From Saccharomycodes ludwigii (taxonomy: Eukaryota > Ascomycota > Saccharomycetes > Saccharomycodales > Saccharomycodaceae), in assembly GCF_020623625.1 (NCBI RefSeq), contig NC_060201.1, positions 372,001-436,000 of the forward strand: a stretch of DNA of 64,000 nucleotides, given 5' to 3'. Within the stretch, counting starts at the first letter, position 1; each line of letters opens with the position of its first letter. The notes under the pieces are model-generated. The model did no database searches. It saw nothing but the letters and a program-made list of their open reading frames with translations, and was not told where the DNA came from. This document shows, in pieces, positions 55,731 through 64,000 of this stretch. Position numbers and translations under genes: made by a program.

Positions 55731-57935
55731 TTATAACAACCTTGGTTCCAAACGTGGTTTTTTAACAATTTTTTTCTGAGCAGCACCAGTTCTTTCAAAA
55801 TCAGCAACATCTTTCAAATTTCTGCCTTCAGGATCCAAGTCTTTCAACTTGTATATTCTAACCATCCAGTTTTCACTGGTAAAAGCCTCCTCAAAGTAAT
55901 CTAAATTACCAACATCCTGTGATCTAATAGTAGCCCCTCTAACTCTATCTACAGCGGGCATATTGCCTGCGGAAAATAACTCAGGGAAATTATGATAACT
56001 CAATTTGTACATCAAACTGTTTTTCATGGTATCGGTAGCAAATTCATCAACACGATATTGCCCATTTTCAGTGAAAAATTTTCTTTCTTGAATTTCCTCC
56101 GGCCAAATGCCCTCACTAATTCTAATCATCCACAGAAATTTATTAATATCATCACCGCTGTAGCCTAAAAGCCCGCCAAAGACAACTAGGACATAGTCTA
56201 CGTCTAATTCCTTATATATTTCATAAGCCTTGGCTTCAGGTGATGACATGGCCCTACCAACTATAGCAATGTGTGTATTGTTCCATGTGTTGTTATCAAC
56301 CAATGTAGTTCTATCAGCCATACCACCAATTTGGTAGCCGTAATCCCACCATGATGCAACTTTGCTATCTTCAGCGGTATTAGAACGCAACCAGTAGTAA
56401 GCTTCTCTGAAATCATCAATATAAACTGGGGAGCCGTCTTGATTAGTTTGGCCCGATAGTAGAACAACTGATGGAGAGGAATAAGCGTTGGAAGTAACCC
56501 AGGTACAATGGTACACAAAGAAAATCAAATAGCTCAAAAATACAGAACTAACAATCAAATTAGTAACCGTTTTGATTAGTCTATCAGTCTTGTTTTTGAT
56601 CACAGAGTCGCGGAAATCTAAATAAACGTGGAATAGCTTAGAAATTGTAATTGCAGCACAGACACATATAATCGGAGTTAATGTCAACATCAATCTGACC
56701 ATGACACCAGCAAAATACGAACACAACACAGAATAAGCGATAACAAATACATGCTCATCACGCAATTCAGTAAATAATAGAAAGACACCAACTGGGAATA
56801 GCCAAATCAAAAATTGCGTGTCAAAAAAAAAGGAAGACCAAGCAGTTGGCTGATGTTCAGAAACCGAGGCAATGATTGGAATGTGAATCTTGGCATAACT
56901 TGTATCCCATAAAGAGTAAAATCTACCGGTCCATGGTGCAATGAGGCCTAAATAGGTTAATCCCACAACACCCAAGATACCTATCCCGATTAAAATTAAA
57001 ATGGAAGAAGTTATAAAAATCTTGAAGTGGGCGCTGCTAATCTTACTTTTAATATGGTCAGCAATCATAACAAATTGCAATAAACCAAAAACACCCAAGG
57101 CACTCATATGGTCGTTAGATCTGATAGGTAGAAATCCAACAAATGGGATTTGCATTGAAGCCAAAGTACCGATACTAAACCAAGTGCAATATGCAGAATA
57201 TAATTTATGATTATATCTACCCATTAAAATCAAAAGAAAAACATGGAATGGAATTAAGTTGGTAATGAAAACATATCCACCCCAGGCGCTAACCATGTAA
57301 AAATACGATAGAGCAGCAAAAGTACCAAATGCAATACTACCGGTTTTCATGGCTTTAATCCATAAATAGAAGGAGGTCATTAATAATGTAATAGCGATAG
57401 CCTCATTATCGTATGAGCCCGCAACACTTCTGCTGATATAACCAGGGGCAATAGCAATAAAGGCAGCACTTAAAAATGCGGCAATTTCATCGTTGTGATA
57501 AACTTGTTTTGTGAATAGATATGTAGCTAATGCAGTAATACCGCTGAAGGCAGGTGCAAACAAAACACAGATGTTACGAATATCAATTGGTAAACCCAAA
57601 TAGTTGTTGAAAATATGCCAGACTAAACCAGAAGTGGTCATTAAACCTGGGTATAGGGTACCACCAGTAACTCTACCCAATGGATACCATGTCTTGTCAT
57701 CAAACCAATTTAGGAATTTATGGAACCCGTTGGCCACCAAATATTTAGTAGCTCTGAAATTAAACCATGGATCAAATTCGTGGATGATTGACTCAAAACG
57801 GATAACTGAAAACAAACGATTAGACGTTGCAGCACCTATTATACAAATAAATATAACAAGCTTCAAAAATGCTTTTATACCAAGCAATAACTGTTGTGAC
57901 GTGCAACAAGGAGAGGGGGAAGAAACAGTAGCCAT
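55731..57935 (-). CDS. STT3: Oligosaccharyltransferase catalytic subunit Stt3
   Basis: A 734-residue ER enzyme that transfers the dolichol-linked glycan to Asn-X-Ser/Thr sites; S. cerevisiae Stt3 is 718. The first membrane segment is at about 20-40. The first luminal loop has IHEFDPWFNFRATKYL with the metal-binding Asp near residue 55, and SYDNEAIAI follows in the next. About a dozen hydrophobic segments come next (to about 480). The luminal domain has the signature WWDYGYQIGGMADRTTLVDNNTWNN near 529 (shown here as the family motif, WWDYG at its head) and DK/MI-type residues after it. The family is almost invariant and this copy looks intact. The position next to LAA2/haspin matches YGL022W. 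Confidence 0.97.
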   Translation of the reverse strand: MATVSSPSPCCTSQQLLLGIKAFLKLVIFICIIGAATSNRLFSVIRFESIIHEFDPWFNFRATKYLVANGFHKFLNWFDDKTWYPLGRVTGGTLYPGLMTTSGLVWHIFNNYLGLPIDIRNICVLFAPAFSGITALATYLFTKQVYHNDEIAAFLSAAFIAIAPGYISRSVAGSYDNEAIAITLLMTSFYLWIKAMKTGSIAFGTFAALSYFYMVSAWGGYVFITNLIPFHVFLLILMGRYNHKLYSAYCTWFSIGTLASMQIPFVGFLPIRSNDHMSALGVFGLLQFVMIADHIKSKISSAHFKIFITSSILILIGIGILGVVGLTYLGLIAPWTGRFYSLWDTSYAKIHIPIIASVSEHQPTAWSSFFFDTQFLIWLFPVGVFLLFTELRDEHVFVIAYSVLCSYFAGVMVRLMLTLTPIICVCAAITISKLFHVYLDFRDSVIKNKTDRLIKTVTNLIVSSVFLSYLIFFVYHCTWVTSNAYSSPSVVLLSGQTNQDGSPVYIDDFREAYYWLRSNTAEDSKVASWWDYGYQIGGMADRTTLVDNNTWNNTHIAIVGRAMSSPEAKAYEIYKELDVDYVLVVFGGLLGYSGDDINKFLWMIRISEGIWPEEIQERKFFTENGQYRVDEFATDTMKNSLMYKLSYHNFPELFSAGNMPAVDRVRGATIRSQDVGNLDYFEEAFTSENWMVRIYKLKDLDPEGRNLKDVADFERTGAAQKKIVKKPRLEPRLL

Positions 57936-58345
57936 TGTGAAGCGATTGAGTCAATTATGTTTTTGTTTCTTGATGGTGTATTTCTTCGATGCTTGTGAAT
58001 TGTTTATGTAGCGTATTTGTGGGTAACCTTTAAAGAACAAAAATAAAAATGAAAATGAAAATGAAAATGAAAATGAAAATGAAGAGAGAAAACGATAGGT
58101 TTTGCTTTTTCATGGAATAAAAAAAAAAAAAAAAATAAAACAAAGGCGCAGTATGAAATTGTAATAAAATACAATTTTTTTTTTAATCAAGTGCGTGTGT
58201 TGTTCTCATTTTTTTTTTTTTCTTTCTTTCTTTCTTTCTTTGTTTTGAATGCGTGTATTTACAATTTTATGTAATAAAAATATTGTTGTGAGGAATTTGT
58301 ATTTAACACCAAGAAGCAATCAATAGAAGGAAAATCAAGAATATT
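57936..58345. promoter_or_regulatory. Region between STT3 and tRNA-Glu
   Basis: 410 bp with the STT3 promoter. Contains an AAAATG repeat at 58051-58082, an A-tract at about 58119-58135 and a CTTT repeat at 58221-58240. No gene visible. Confidence 0.5.
58051..58082. repeat. GAAAAT hexanucleotide repeat, about 5 copies
   Basis: Perfect GAAAAT units upstream of STT3. Confidence 0.9.
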
Positions 58346-58417
58346 TCCGATATAGTGTAGCGGCTATCACATCACGCTTTCACCGTGGAGATCGGGGTTC
58401 GACTCCCCGTATCGGAG
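58346..58417 (+). tRNA. tRNA-Glu (anticodon TTC), second copy
   Basis: 72 nt and identical to the copy at 46419-46490, but on the opposite strand, about 11.9 kb away. Acceptor stem TCCGATA/TATCGGA, anticodon TTC, discriminator G. The few bases just 5' (ATATT) are also shared. A T-run at 58453-58460 could end transcription. Confidence 0.97.
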
Positions 58418-58658
58418 TTAATATGACTCACAAACACAATTAATGTGTTTTATTTTTTTTACAGCTGTTACGATTACTCGCTTATTATTATTAGTATTAT
58501 TATTAGTATTATTGTTTTTGTATTCCGTTCTATACACACGCAGGTATAATTAAAAGTTTTTTTTTAGCTTCATATTTAATGTTTATTTAAAGGAGAGAGG
58601 GAAATAGGGAAAAAAAAAAACAATTAAAAAACATCTAGCTTTATATATGTCAACATAT

Positions 58659-59699
58659 CTAAGTAGCCTTTGTTTTAGTACGACCAGTAAAACCAGGAAT
58701 ACTTTTAGCAAAATCCTCATCAATATGTCTAAATGGGTTTTTAATACCGATTTGATTAATGTTGTCAACATCCTCATCCGTCAATAAAATATAATTTTGG
58801 AAATCTTTGGCAATTCTTTGCAAATTCAATGATCTTGGAATAACCACGATACCCCTCCTGATTAAATACGATATAACAATGTCATTGCCACTGCAATTGT
58901 ATTTCTTGGCCAACTCAACAATTTCAGGCAATTTTAAAATAGGAGCACCACTAGACCCCATTGGAGAATAAGCGGTCATCAAAATACCCTTTTCATGACA
59001 AAACTCAGCCAATTCCAACTGTGGACACTGTGGGTTAATTTCTACTTGATTGATTGCTGGGGTAATTTTGATATCTGGGTCAGATAACAACTTATTCAAA
59101 TATCCAATAGGATAGTTAGATACCCCAATGTTCTTGACTCTATGGTCGCGAGGATCTAGAACAATGGATTGTAATTGCTTGTATGTAGTTAAATAATCCT
59201 TTTCGGATTCAACAAGAGGCTCACCAGTTTCCGAGTCATGTGGTACACCAATATATTGAGGAACACCATTGCCATTGCTACCAGGCTTTAAAATTTTTGG
59301 AAAACACAATGGCCAATGTTGTAGGACTAAATCAACATAGTCCAATTGTAAATCTTTCAAACTTATGTCGATAGATTCACTGGCATTATCCCAATAAACT
59401 GGCCAAACTTTGGTAGTGATGAATAAATCCTCTCTTTTAACTTTACCTCTAGAGAAGACCTCTTGTAATGCTTCTCCAATGAACTTTTCAGTACCATAAA
59501 ACCAAGCAGTATCTATATGTCTTAGTCCACCTTTTTCAATAGCTGTAATTACGGCTTCTTTTGTTTCCGGTGCTCTATCACTAGGAGATGCGGTACCTAA
59601 TCCAACCACCGGGATGATTTGTGAGCCTAAACCTGGCACGTTATTTTTTAGAGTAAAATAGATTTCGGTTGTTGAGGGATGACTTTGACTTTTAGACAT
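58659..59699 (-). CDS. ARA1: NADP-dependent aldo-keto reductase, D-arabinose dehydrogenase type
   Basis: A 346-residue enzyme; S. cerevisiae Ara1 is 344 and oxidises D-arabinose and reduces diketones. It starts with TTEIYFTLKNNVPG, as in Ara1. The AKR catalytic set is present: HIDTAWFYGTE (Asp and Tyr), ITTKVWP (Lys) and LVLQHWPLCF (His). IGVSNYPIGYL, INQVEINPQCPQ and the cofactor-binding IVVIPRSLNLQRI complete the TIM barrel. The end IDEDFAKSIPGFTGR matches Ara1. Divergent from ATE1. ARA1 (YBR149W) does not belong to the flanking gene order, so this gene or its neighbourhood has moved. Exact substrate cannot be told from sequence, as the family is broad. Confidence 0.88.
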   Translation of the reverse strand: MSKSQSHPSTTEIYFTLKNNVPGLGSQIIPVVGLGTASPSDRAPETKEAVITAIEKGGLRHIDTAWFYGTEKFIGEALQEVFSRGKVKREDLFITTKVWPVYWDNASESIDISLKDLQLDYVDLVLQHWPLCFPKILKPGSNGNGVPQYIGVPHDSETGEPLVESEKDYLTTYKQLQSIVLDPRDHRVKNIGVSNYPIGYLNKLLSDPDIKITPAINQVEINPQCPQLELAEFCHEKGILMTAYSPMGSSGAPILKLPEIVELAKKYNCSGNDIVISYLIRRGIVVIPRSLNLQRIAKDFQNYILLTDEDVDNINQIGIKNPFRHIDEDFAKSIPGFTGRTKTKAT

Positions 59700-60462
59700 T
59701 TTCTTTTTGTTATTATTATTATTATTATTGTTATTTTTTTTTTTGTAATTTAATGATGTTAGTAAAAGGGAAGGAAAGGAAAGGAAAGGAAAGGGAAGAA
59801 CAAAAGGTATATAAGGATATTAAAAAGGGACACGGTGATATATATACTGTTTATTACAATTGTGAAATTAAAGTAGGGGGGAATAAACAAGGCAAAAAAA
59901 AAAAAAGTGTATTAAAATATAAACGGATTTAACTAATTATGTATCTCCTTTTAACCAAAAACTATTTAAAAAATTGTTATAATATACAAAACTGTGCTTA
60001 CATCTCCGCACATATATTTAATTAGTCATAATTTATTTTCCAATATTGCCACAATCCACCGTATACCGAATCAAAAATACGGATATAAATACGCATACAA
60101 ATACGCATACAAATACGGATTACGGTTTTTTATTCCCTCTCGTACGGTATTAATAAGCTTACTAATTCCAAAGGTAAAAAAAAAAATTCATAAATAGAGC
60201 AAAGTTCAAAATAACTAACTAACTAAAGAAAATTGCCATCTTTATTCTCCTCTATAATATTTTTTTTTTTTTTTTTTTTTTCACAACCTATCTCTCTTAT
60301 TACCGCCTACATTCTATACAAACTCATTAACTATTTAATAATCTATCTTTTTCTAAACGTTATCTTGACAAGTTAAGAAAAGGAAAAAAAAAAAAAAAAA
60401 TACAACAATAACGAAAACTGTATCAATAATACGACTAACGCCACTTACATAACAACAAAGCA
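59700..60462. promoter_or_regulatory. Divergent ARA1/ATE1 promoter
   Basis: 763 bp. Contains a GGAAA repeat (59769-59796), a T-tract at about 60260-60280, an A-tract at about 60383-60400 and the 12-bp tandem repeat at 60075-60122. The short + frame at 59994-60197 spans that repeat and is not a convincing gene. Confidence 0.5.
60075..60122. repeat. 12-bp tandem repeat AAATACGCATAC, four copies
   Basis: Four in-phase 12-bp units: AAATACGGATAT, AAATACGCATAC twice, AAATACGGATTA. Lies midway between ARA1 and ATE1. Confidence 0.9.
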
Positions 60463-62250
60463 ATGGAATTATCAGATAGAGTAATCATCTCAAAACCTTT
60501 ATATATCAAAGAACCTGCTAAACATTGTGGCTATTGTAAAGGAATGAAGGATGAAAGTTTCAGAAGTTATTTTAGTTTAGATTCATGGTACAATTTACAC
60601 AATAAGAATGGTAGAGATGATCTGGATAATTTGGAATTTAATAATTGTACACTAGGGCTCCAAGCAGAACTAATTCCAGTTGAGATATATGATGAATTGT
60701 GCAACATGGGATTCAGAAGGAGTGGCAATTTTTTGTATAAACAAGATTTACTAAGAAATTGCTGCAGATTATTCACCATTAGGACTACCTTTGAACAATG
60801 TAAATTATCTAAGGAATTGAAAAGTTGTATAAAAAGGTTTAAAAAAAAAATGGTAACACAACAAATACCGTTACCATCGCGCAAACAACAGCGCAAACAG
60901 GAAGCTTTTGACATGATGAAGGAATTGTATGAAATTGAAAAATACAGCGACACTTTTTATACCAAGTTCGAGCCTAGTGTTTTCTCAAAGGCAAAATATG
61001 AATTGTTTATTAAATACCAAAATCAAGTTCATAATGATTATAAAACTAGTGAAGAGTCATTTAAGAGATTTTTGTGTCAAAGTCCATTCCCCGAAGACGT
61101 GGTGGCAGGCACAAAAGAGGAATGGGAAGAATTAAATAATTGGCAAAAAACTTATGAGGAGGAATTTATTGATTGCACTGTCGATAGCAAAATACGAAAA
61201 CCCTTTAAAAGAATCGGACCAGTCCATGAATGCTATTATTACAATGATAAGTTAATTGCACTTGGTGTTTTGGATTTTTTGCCCAGTGGTATTTCGTCAG
61301 TTTATTTTATCTGGGACCCTGACTTCCATAAACTCAATTTAGGGAAAATTAGTGCCCTACATGAATTAAGTCTAGTTGAATTATCTAAAAAAAATTATTA
61401 TTATTTGGGATATTATATTGAAGATTGTACAAAGATGGTTTATAAGAAGAAATTTGGTGGAGAATTATTGGATGTTTGTAATAATCAATATGTTCCATTA
61501 CATATAGTTGAACATATGATCCAACATGGAAAATTCTTTGTATTGTCTAATCGTAAAGGTCGGGGGATCGTCAATAAAGAGCAAGAGGGGGAGGAGAAGG
61601 GAGAGGACACTTATGACGATGATGAAGAAGAAGACGAAGAAGACGAAGAAGATCACTATGAGCTACCTATAAATAACAAGATCAAATTTGATTTAAATAA
61701 ACCATTAATTAATATAGCCGAAAAGATATATGGAGAAAAGGAGGGCTTAGCTACTCATAGTGCCAACTTGTCAATTAATAAATTGATGGATTATGGTATT
61801 GAATATACTCCCGAAATTTTCAACGATTTATATAAGTTAAAACCACTAAAATTACCAATTGTTTTGAACAATAATAACAGGTTTTTTGATGGTGGTGCTA
61901 CTGATAACGATGACAATATTTTAACAAACAACAAAATGGAAGATGAGGAAAGCAGTGAAGAGGAATTTTTTGAAGAAGAAGATGGCGATGTACCGGGATA
62001 TACTAAAGAGATATATAGCATTCCAAATGTGGTTCCAGGACTATTGCCGATGTGGCAAATATTACAAATAATTGAGAGTGGTGAGATTGACCGGTTGAAC
62101 AACAAATTAATGATTTATAACACTAGAAATGGACAGGTTAGATTGGTTAGAGATTTTTCAAAGGAAAGTAAAAGAACTAAAAGATGTATTTGCAATGTTA
62201 TTAGATTACTGGGACTAAAGATAACCGCTAAATCCTTGATTATTATTTAG
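60463..62250 (+). CDS. ATE1: Arginyl-tRNA--protein transferase Ate1
   Basis: A 595-residue enzyme; S. cerevisiae Ate1 is 503. It adds Arg to N-terminal Asp, Glu or oxidised Cys, which makes Arg/N-degrons. The N-terminal domain keeps HCGYCKG (Cys 22 and 25) and LLRNCCRLFTIR (Cys 100-101), the cysteines reported to bind an Fe-S cluster. GFRRSGNFLYK lies between them. The C-terminal GNAT-like domain has GVLDFLPSGISSVYFIWDPD and YYLGYYIEDCTKMVYK. Two acidic insertions, near residues 370-400 and 490-505, account for most of the extra length. The extreme C-terminus is basic. In S. cerevisiae ATE1 (YGL017W) precedes KAP122 (YGL016W), as here, on the same strand. Confidence 0.94.
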   Translation: MELSDRVIISKPLYIKEPAKHCGYCKGMKDESFRSYFSLDSWYNLHNKNGRDDLDNLEFNNCTLGLQAELIPVEIYDELCNMGFRRSGNFLYKQDLLRNCCRLFTIRTTFEQCKLSKELKSCIKRFKKKMVTQQIPLPSRKQQRKQEAFDMMKELYEIEKYSDTFYTKFEPSVFSKAKYELFIKYQNQVHNDYKTSEESFKRFLCQSPFPEDVVAGTKEEWEELNNWQKTYEEEFIDCTVDSKIRKPFKRIGPVHECYYYNDKLIALGVLDFLPSGISSVYFIWDPDFHKLNLGKISALHELSLVELSKKNYYYLGYYIEDCTKMVYKKKFGGELLDVCNNQYVPLHIVEHMIQHGKFFVLSNRKGRGIVNKEQEGEEKGEDTYDDDEEEDEEDEEDHYELPINNKIKFDLNKPLINIAEKIYGEKEGLATHSANLSINKLMDYGIEYTPEIFNDLYKLKPLKLPIVLNNNNRFFDGGATDNDDNILTNNKMEDEESSEEEFFEEEDGDVPGYTKEIYSIPNVVPGLLPMWQILQIIESGEIDRLNNKLMIYNTRNGQVRLVRDFSKESKRTKRCICNVIRLLGLKITAKSLIII

Positions 62251-62615
62251 TAGTTTTGACAAGAATGCTATGTGTGAATATATATATTGTTTTCATTTCG
62301 CATATCAATAAAATTTACATATTACTAACTGAGATTTTTTATTTTTACCATAAAAAAAAAAAAAATTCACGGATTAGAAAATTTTTAACGGAGACCGTAG
62401 ACAATACGATGCCTGGACAAATTTGAATTAGTTTCTCGGACACAATTTTTTTTTAGTTTTCGAAATATTGCGAAAAAAAATGTTTTTTTTTTTTTTTTTT
62501 TTATATCTCTTGTCTTGACTTATCTTATACATTGAAACTTTTCATACCTAAACTTCACCCTCATTTAGTTACAAAAAAAAAAAAAAAAAAAAAAAAAAAA
62601 CACATTATCACTATC
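62251..62615. promoter_or_regulatory. KAP122 promoter
   Basis: 365 bp between same-strand genes. A less AT-rich patch (62392-62440) precedes a T-tract (about 62484-62502) and an A-tract (about 62572-62600) just before the start codon. No gene visible. Confidence 0.45.
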
Positions 62616-64000
62616 ATGTCTGACATTAATGAGCTAGTAAATCTTATTGAATTGCTTTATTCACCTGAAAGGCCAGCCAATTTCAATGATATTCAAAAAC
62701 ATTTACTTTCCATCCAAAAATCACCACAAGGTGCACACTTAGCAAATCAATTATTGTCATTTTCAAACAGTACCAATGGCCCTACCTTATCTTCAAATGT
62801 TCAATATTTTGCTGCTTTGACATTGACTGTTCAAATTAATCATTATTTTGTCAATAACAGCAATAATACGGGTGAAGAAGAACAAGAGCGTGAAAAATTT
62901 GGCTTGGTTATATTAAAAGATAATTTAAATCATTTAATTACTTATATTTTAAACTATTTAAACTCTCAACAGCAACAAACAACAAGTGATAATGGTTTAC
63001 TTGTCATTAAAAAATTAATGTCGAATTTGGCTTTAATCTTTATGTATATTAATGAAAAAAAACTTGTTTGGAAAAATCCAATTTTTACCTTAATCTATTT
63101 GTTACAACAAAATTATAACCCCAACAACGATAGTATTGATAATAACAATGTTTTATTTCAAAGTTTAAATGTCGATATTTCATATGAAGATTTAATTAAC
63201 TTTATCAAGGTGGGGAATGTAGCTGACAACAGCAACAACAAATTGTTATTATTTTTTACGAGCATTATTGTTGAAGAGTTAGTCAAGTGTCAATCTAGTA
63301 GAAGCTCATTCATAAAATTGGCAAATGTTTTTCAAGTTGTTCACGATAGTTTGTACACTTGTACTTTTTCCATATTTGCTGAAAATTTACGTTGTCTATT
63401 ATATAATAAGGGATCCAAAGATCTTAACGCATATTTGACAGATTTATTATTTCGTTGCATTTCTAGTTGGTGTGATTACGTTATTACCATCAGTGAGCAT
63501 GCTGGCAGCGATGCTAGAATTGATTTAAATAATTTTTTTGAGATTTTGATCCAACTATTGACAAACGATACTGTTGACTTCCAATACACCGCTGAAATAA
63601 TTAAAATTTTAAAGGATATTATCACTACAAGCCCATATATGCTTAATTACGAAATCCGTACCAAATTAGAGGTTCTATTATTGCCAACAAATAATGCCGA
63701 TTCCTGGATGTTGAAATATATGAACCATTGCGTTACTAATGAATTATACGAGGGTCCATTAAAAGACTTGTCTACCTTATTAGTCACATTATTATTGGTG
63801 TATGTTATTAGAACATGCAACAGGCTATTCACCAATATTCCGACGGACAATAACAGCCAGAATAAGAACGAACTAGAAGTTCAGGAATATATTAAAGTTT
63901 TGTTACAACTGACTAATTTCCCACTTATTCCGGTGTTGCAGGAGTCTTTCAGTGTTGAAATGGTTGATTTTTGGACTGATTTGGCAGAAAGTTATCAATC
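62616..64000 (+). CDS. KAP122: Karyopherin Kap122/Pdr6 (importin beta family), 5' part
   Basis: An open frame from ATG 62616 runs off the window end, giving 461 residues without a stop; S. cerevisiae Kap122 is about 1081. It is a nuclear import receptor of the importin-13/transportin-SR type, whose known cargo includes the TFIIA subunits. MSDINELVNLIELLYSPE and LSSNVQYFAALTLTVQIN form the N-terminal Ran-binding HEAT repeats. KKLMSNLALIFMYI, FAENLRCLL and MVDFWTDLAESYQ follow in the expected order. Identification rests on these motifs plus adjacency to ATE1. The start codon follows a long A-tract leader. Confidence 0.8.
   Translation, partial: MSDINELVNLIELLYSPERPANFNDIQKHLLSIQKSPQGAHLANQLLSFSNSTNGPTLSSNVQYFAALTLTVQINHYFVNNSNNTGEEEQEREKFGLVILKDNLNHLITYILNYLNSQQQQTTSDNGLLVIKKLMSNLALIFMYINEKKLVWKNPIFTLIYLLQQNYNPNNDSIDNNNVLFQSLNVDISYEDLINFIKVGNVADNSNNKLLLFFTSIIVEELVKCQSSRSSFIKLANVFQVVHDSLYTCTFSIFAENLRCLLYNKGSKDLNAYLTDLLFRCISSWCDYVITISEHAGSDARIDLNNFFEILIQLLTNDTVDFQYTAEIIKILKDIITTSPYMLNYEIRTKLEVLLLPTNNADSWMLKYMNHCVTNELYEGPLKDLSTLLVTLLLVYVIRTCNRLFTNIPTDNNSQNKNELEVQEYIKVLLQLTNFPLIPVLQESFSVEMVDFWTDLAESYQ

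Noticed and set aside
59994-60197. 67-residue + strand frame between ARA1 and ATE1
   Set aside because: It spans the 12-bp tandem repeat, giving a YGYKYAYKYAYKY pattern, and has no known match.

Overview
The window is nuclear DNA of a budding yeast. It is very AT-rich, genes are compact and mostly intronless, poly(A) and poly(T) tracts are everywhere, and Asn/Gln runs are frequent. Every recognisable protein has its closest relative, as far as memory allows, in Saccharomyces-type yeasts. The one clear intron carries the yeast signals GTATGT, TACTAAC and TAG. The base composition and the non-duplicated gene order suggest a lineage that split before the whole-genome duplication, possibly Saccharomycodaceae (Saccharomycodes or relatives); that placement is inference.

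Layout. 1-507: end of an unidentified membrane protein. 730-18005: NMA1, TMA10/STF2, ECT1, a DUF4112 protein, PRP18, TFG2, RPL38, PEX30/31, CWC24, a CUL3-type cullin and SWC4. 18029-29226: MMS22, BUD6 and the telomerase reverse transcriptase EST2. 30066-31201: EFB1, with one intron that carries the U18 (snR18) box C/D snoRNA. 31886-35256: PGD1/MED3 and FMT1. 35617-46219: a YOR1-type ABC transporter, PIB2 and SCT1. 46419-58417: two identical inverted tRNA-Glu(TTC) genes bracketing JAC1, CKB1, GET1, a haspin kinase, an LAA2-like gene and STT3. 58659-64000: an ARA1-type aldo-keto reductase, ATE1, and the start of the KAP122/PDR6 karyopherin, cut by the window end.

The strongest large-scale signal is gene order. 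As recalled from the S. cerevisiae map, the first 29 kb interleaves, with consistent strands, genes now split between chromosome XII (YLR318-YLR328) and chromosome VII (YGR002-YGR010). The right half interleaves YGL016-YGL025 with YBL009-YBL013. This is double conserved synteny, as expected of an unduplicated relative. Within the right half the block JAC1 to STT3 is inverted relative to PGD1, FMT1, ATE1 and KAP122, and its ends coincide with the two inverted tRNA-Glu genes.

The genes are ordinary housekeeping genes: NAD and phospholipid synthesis, splicing, transcription initiation, chromatin, ubiquitin ligases, translation, telomere and replication-fork maintenance, N-glycosylation, tail-anchored protein insertion, Fe-S assembly and TORC1 signalling. 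I saw no transposon, virus-like element, CRISPR array or novel multi-gene system. The points of interest are structural: the tRNA-bounded inversion, the overlapping EST2/BUD6 ends, the stress-element cluster before TMA10, homopolymer tracts next to start and stop codons, and unusual protein repeats.
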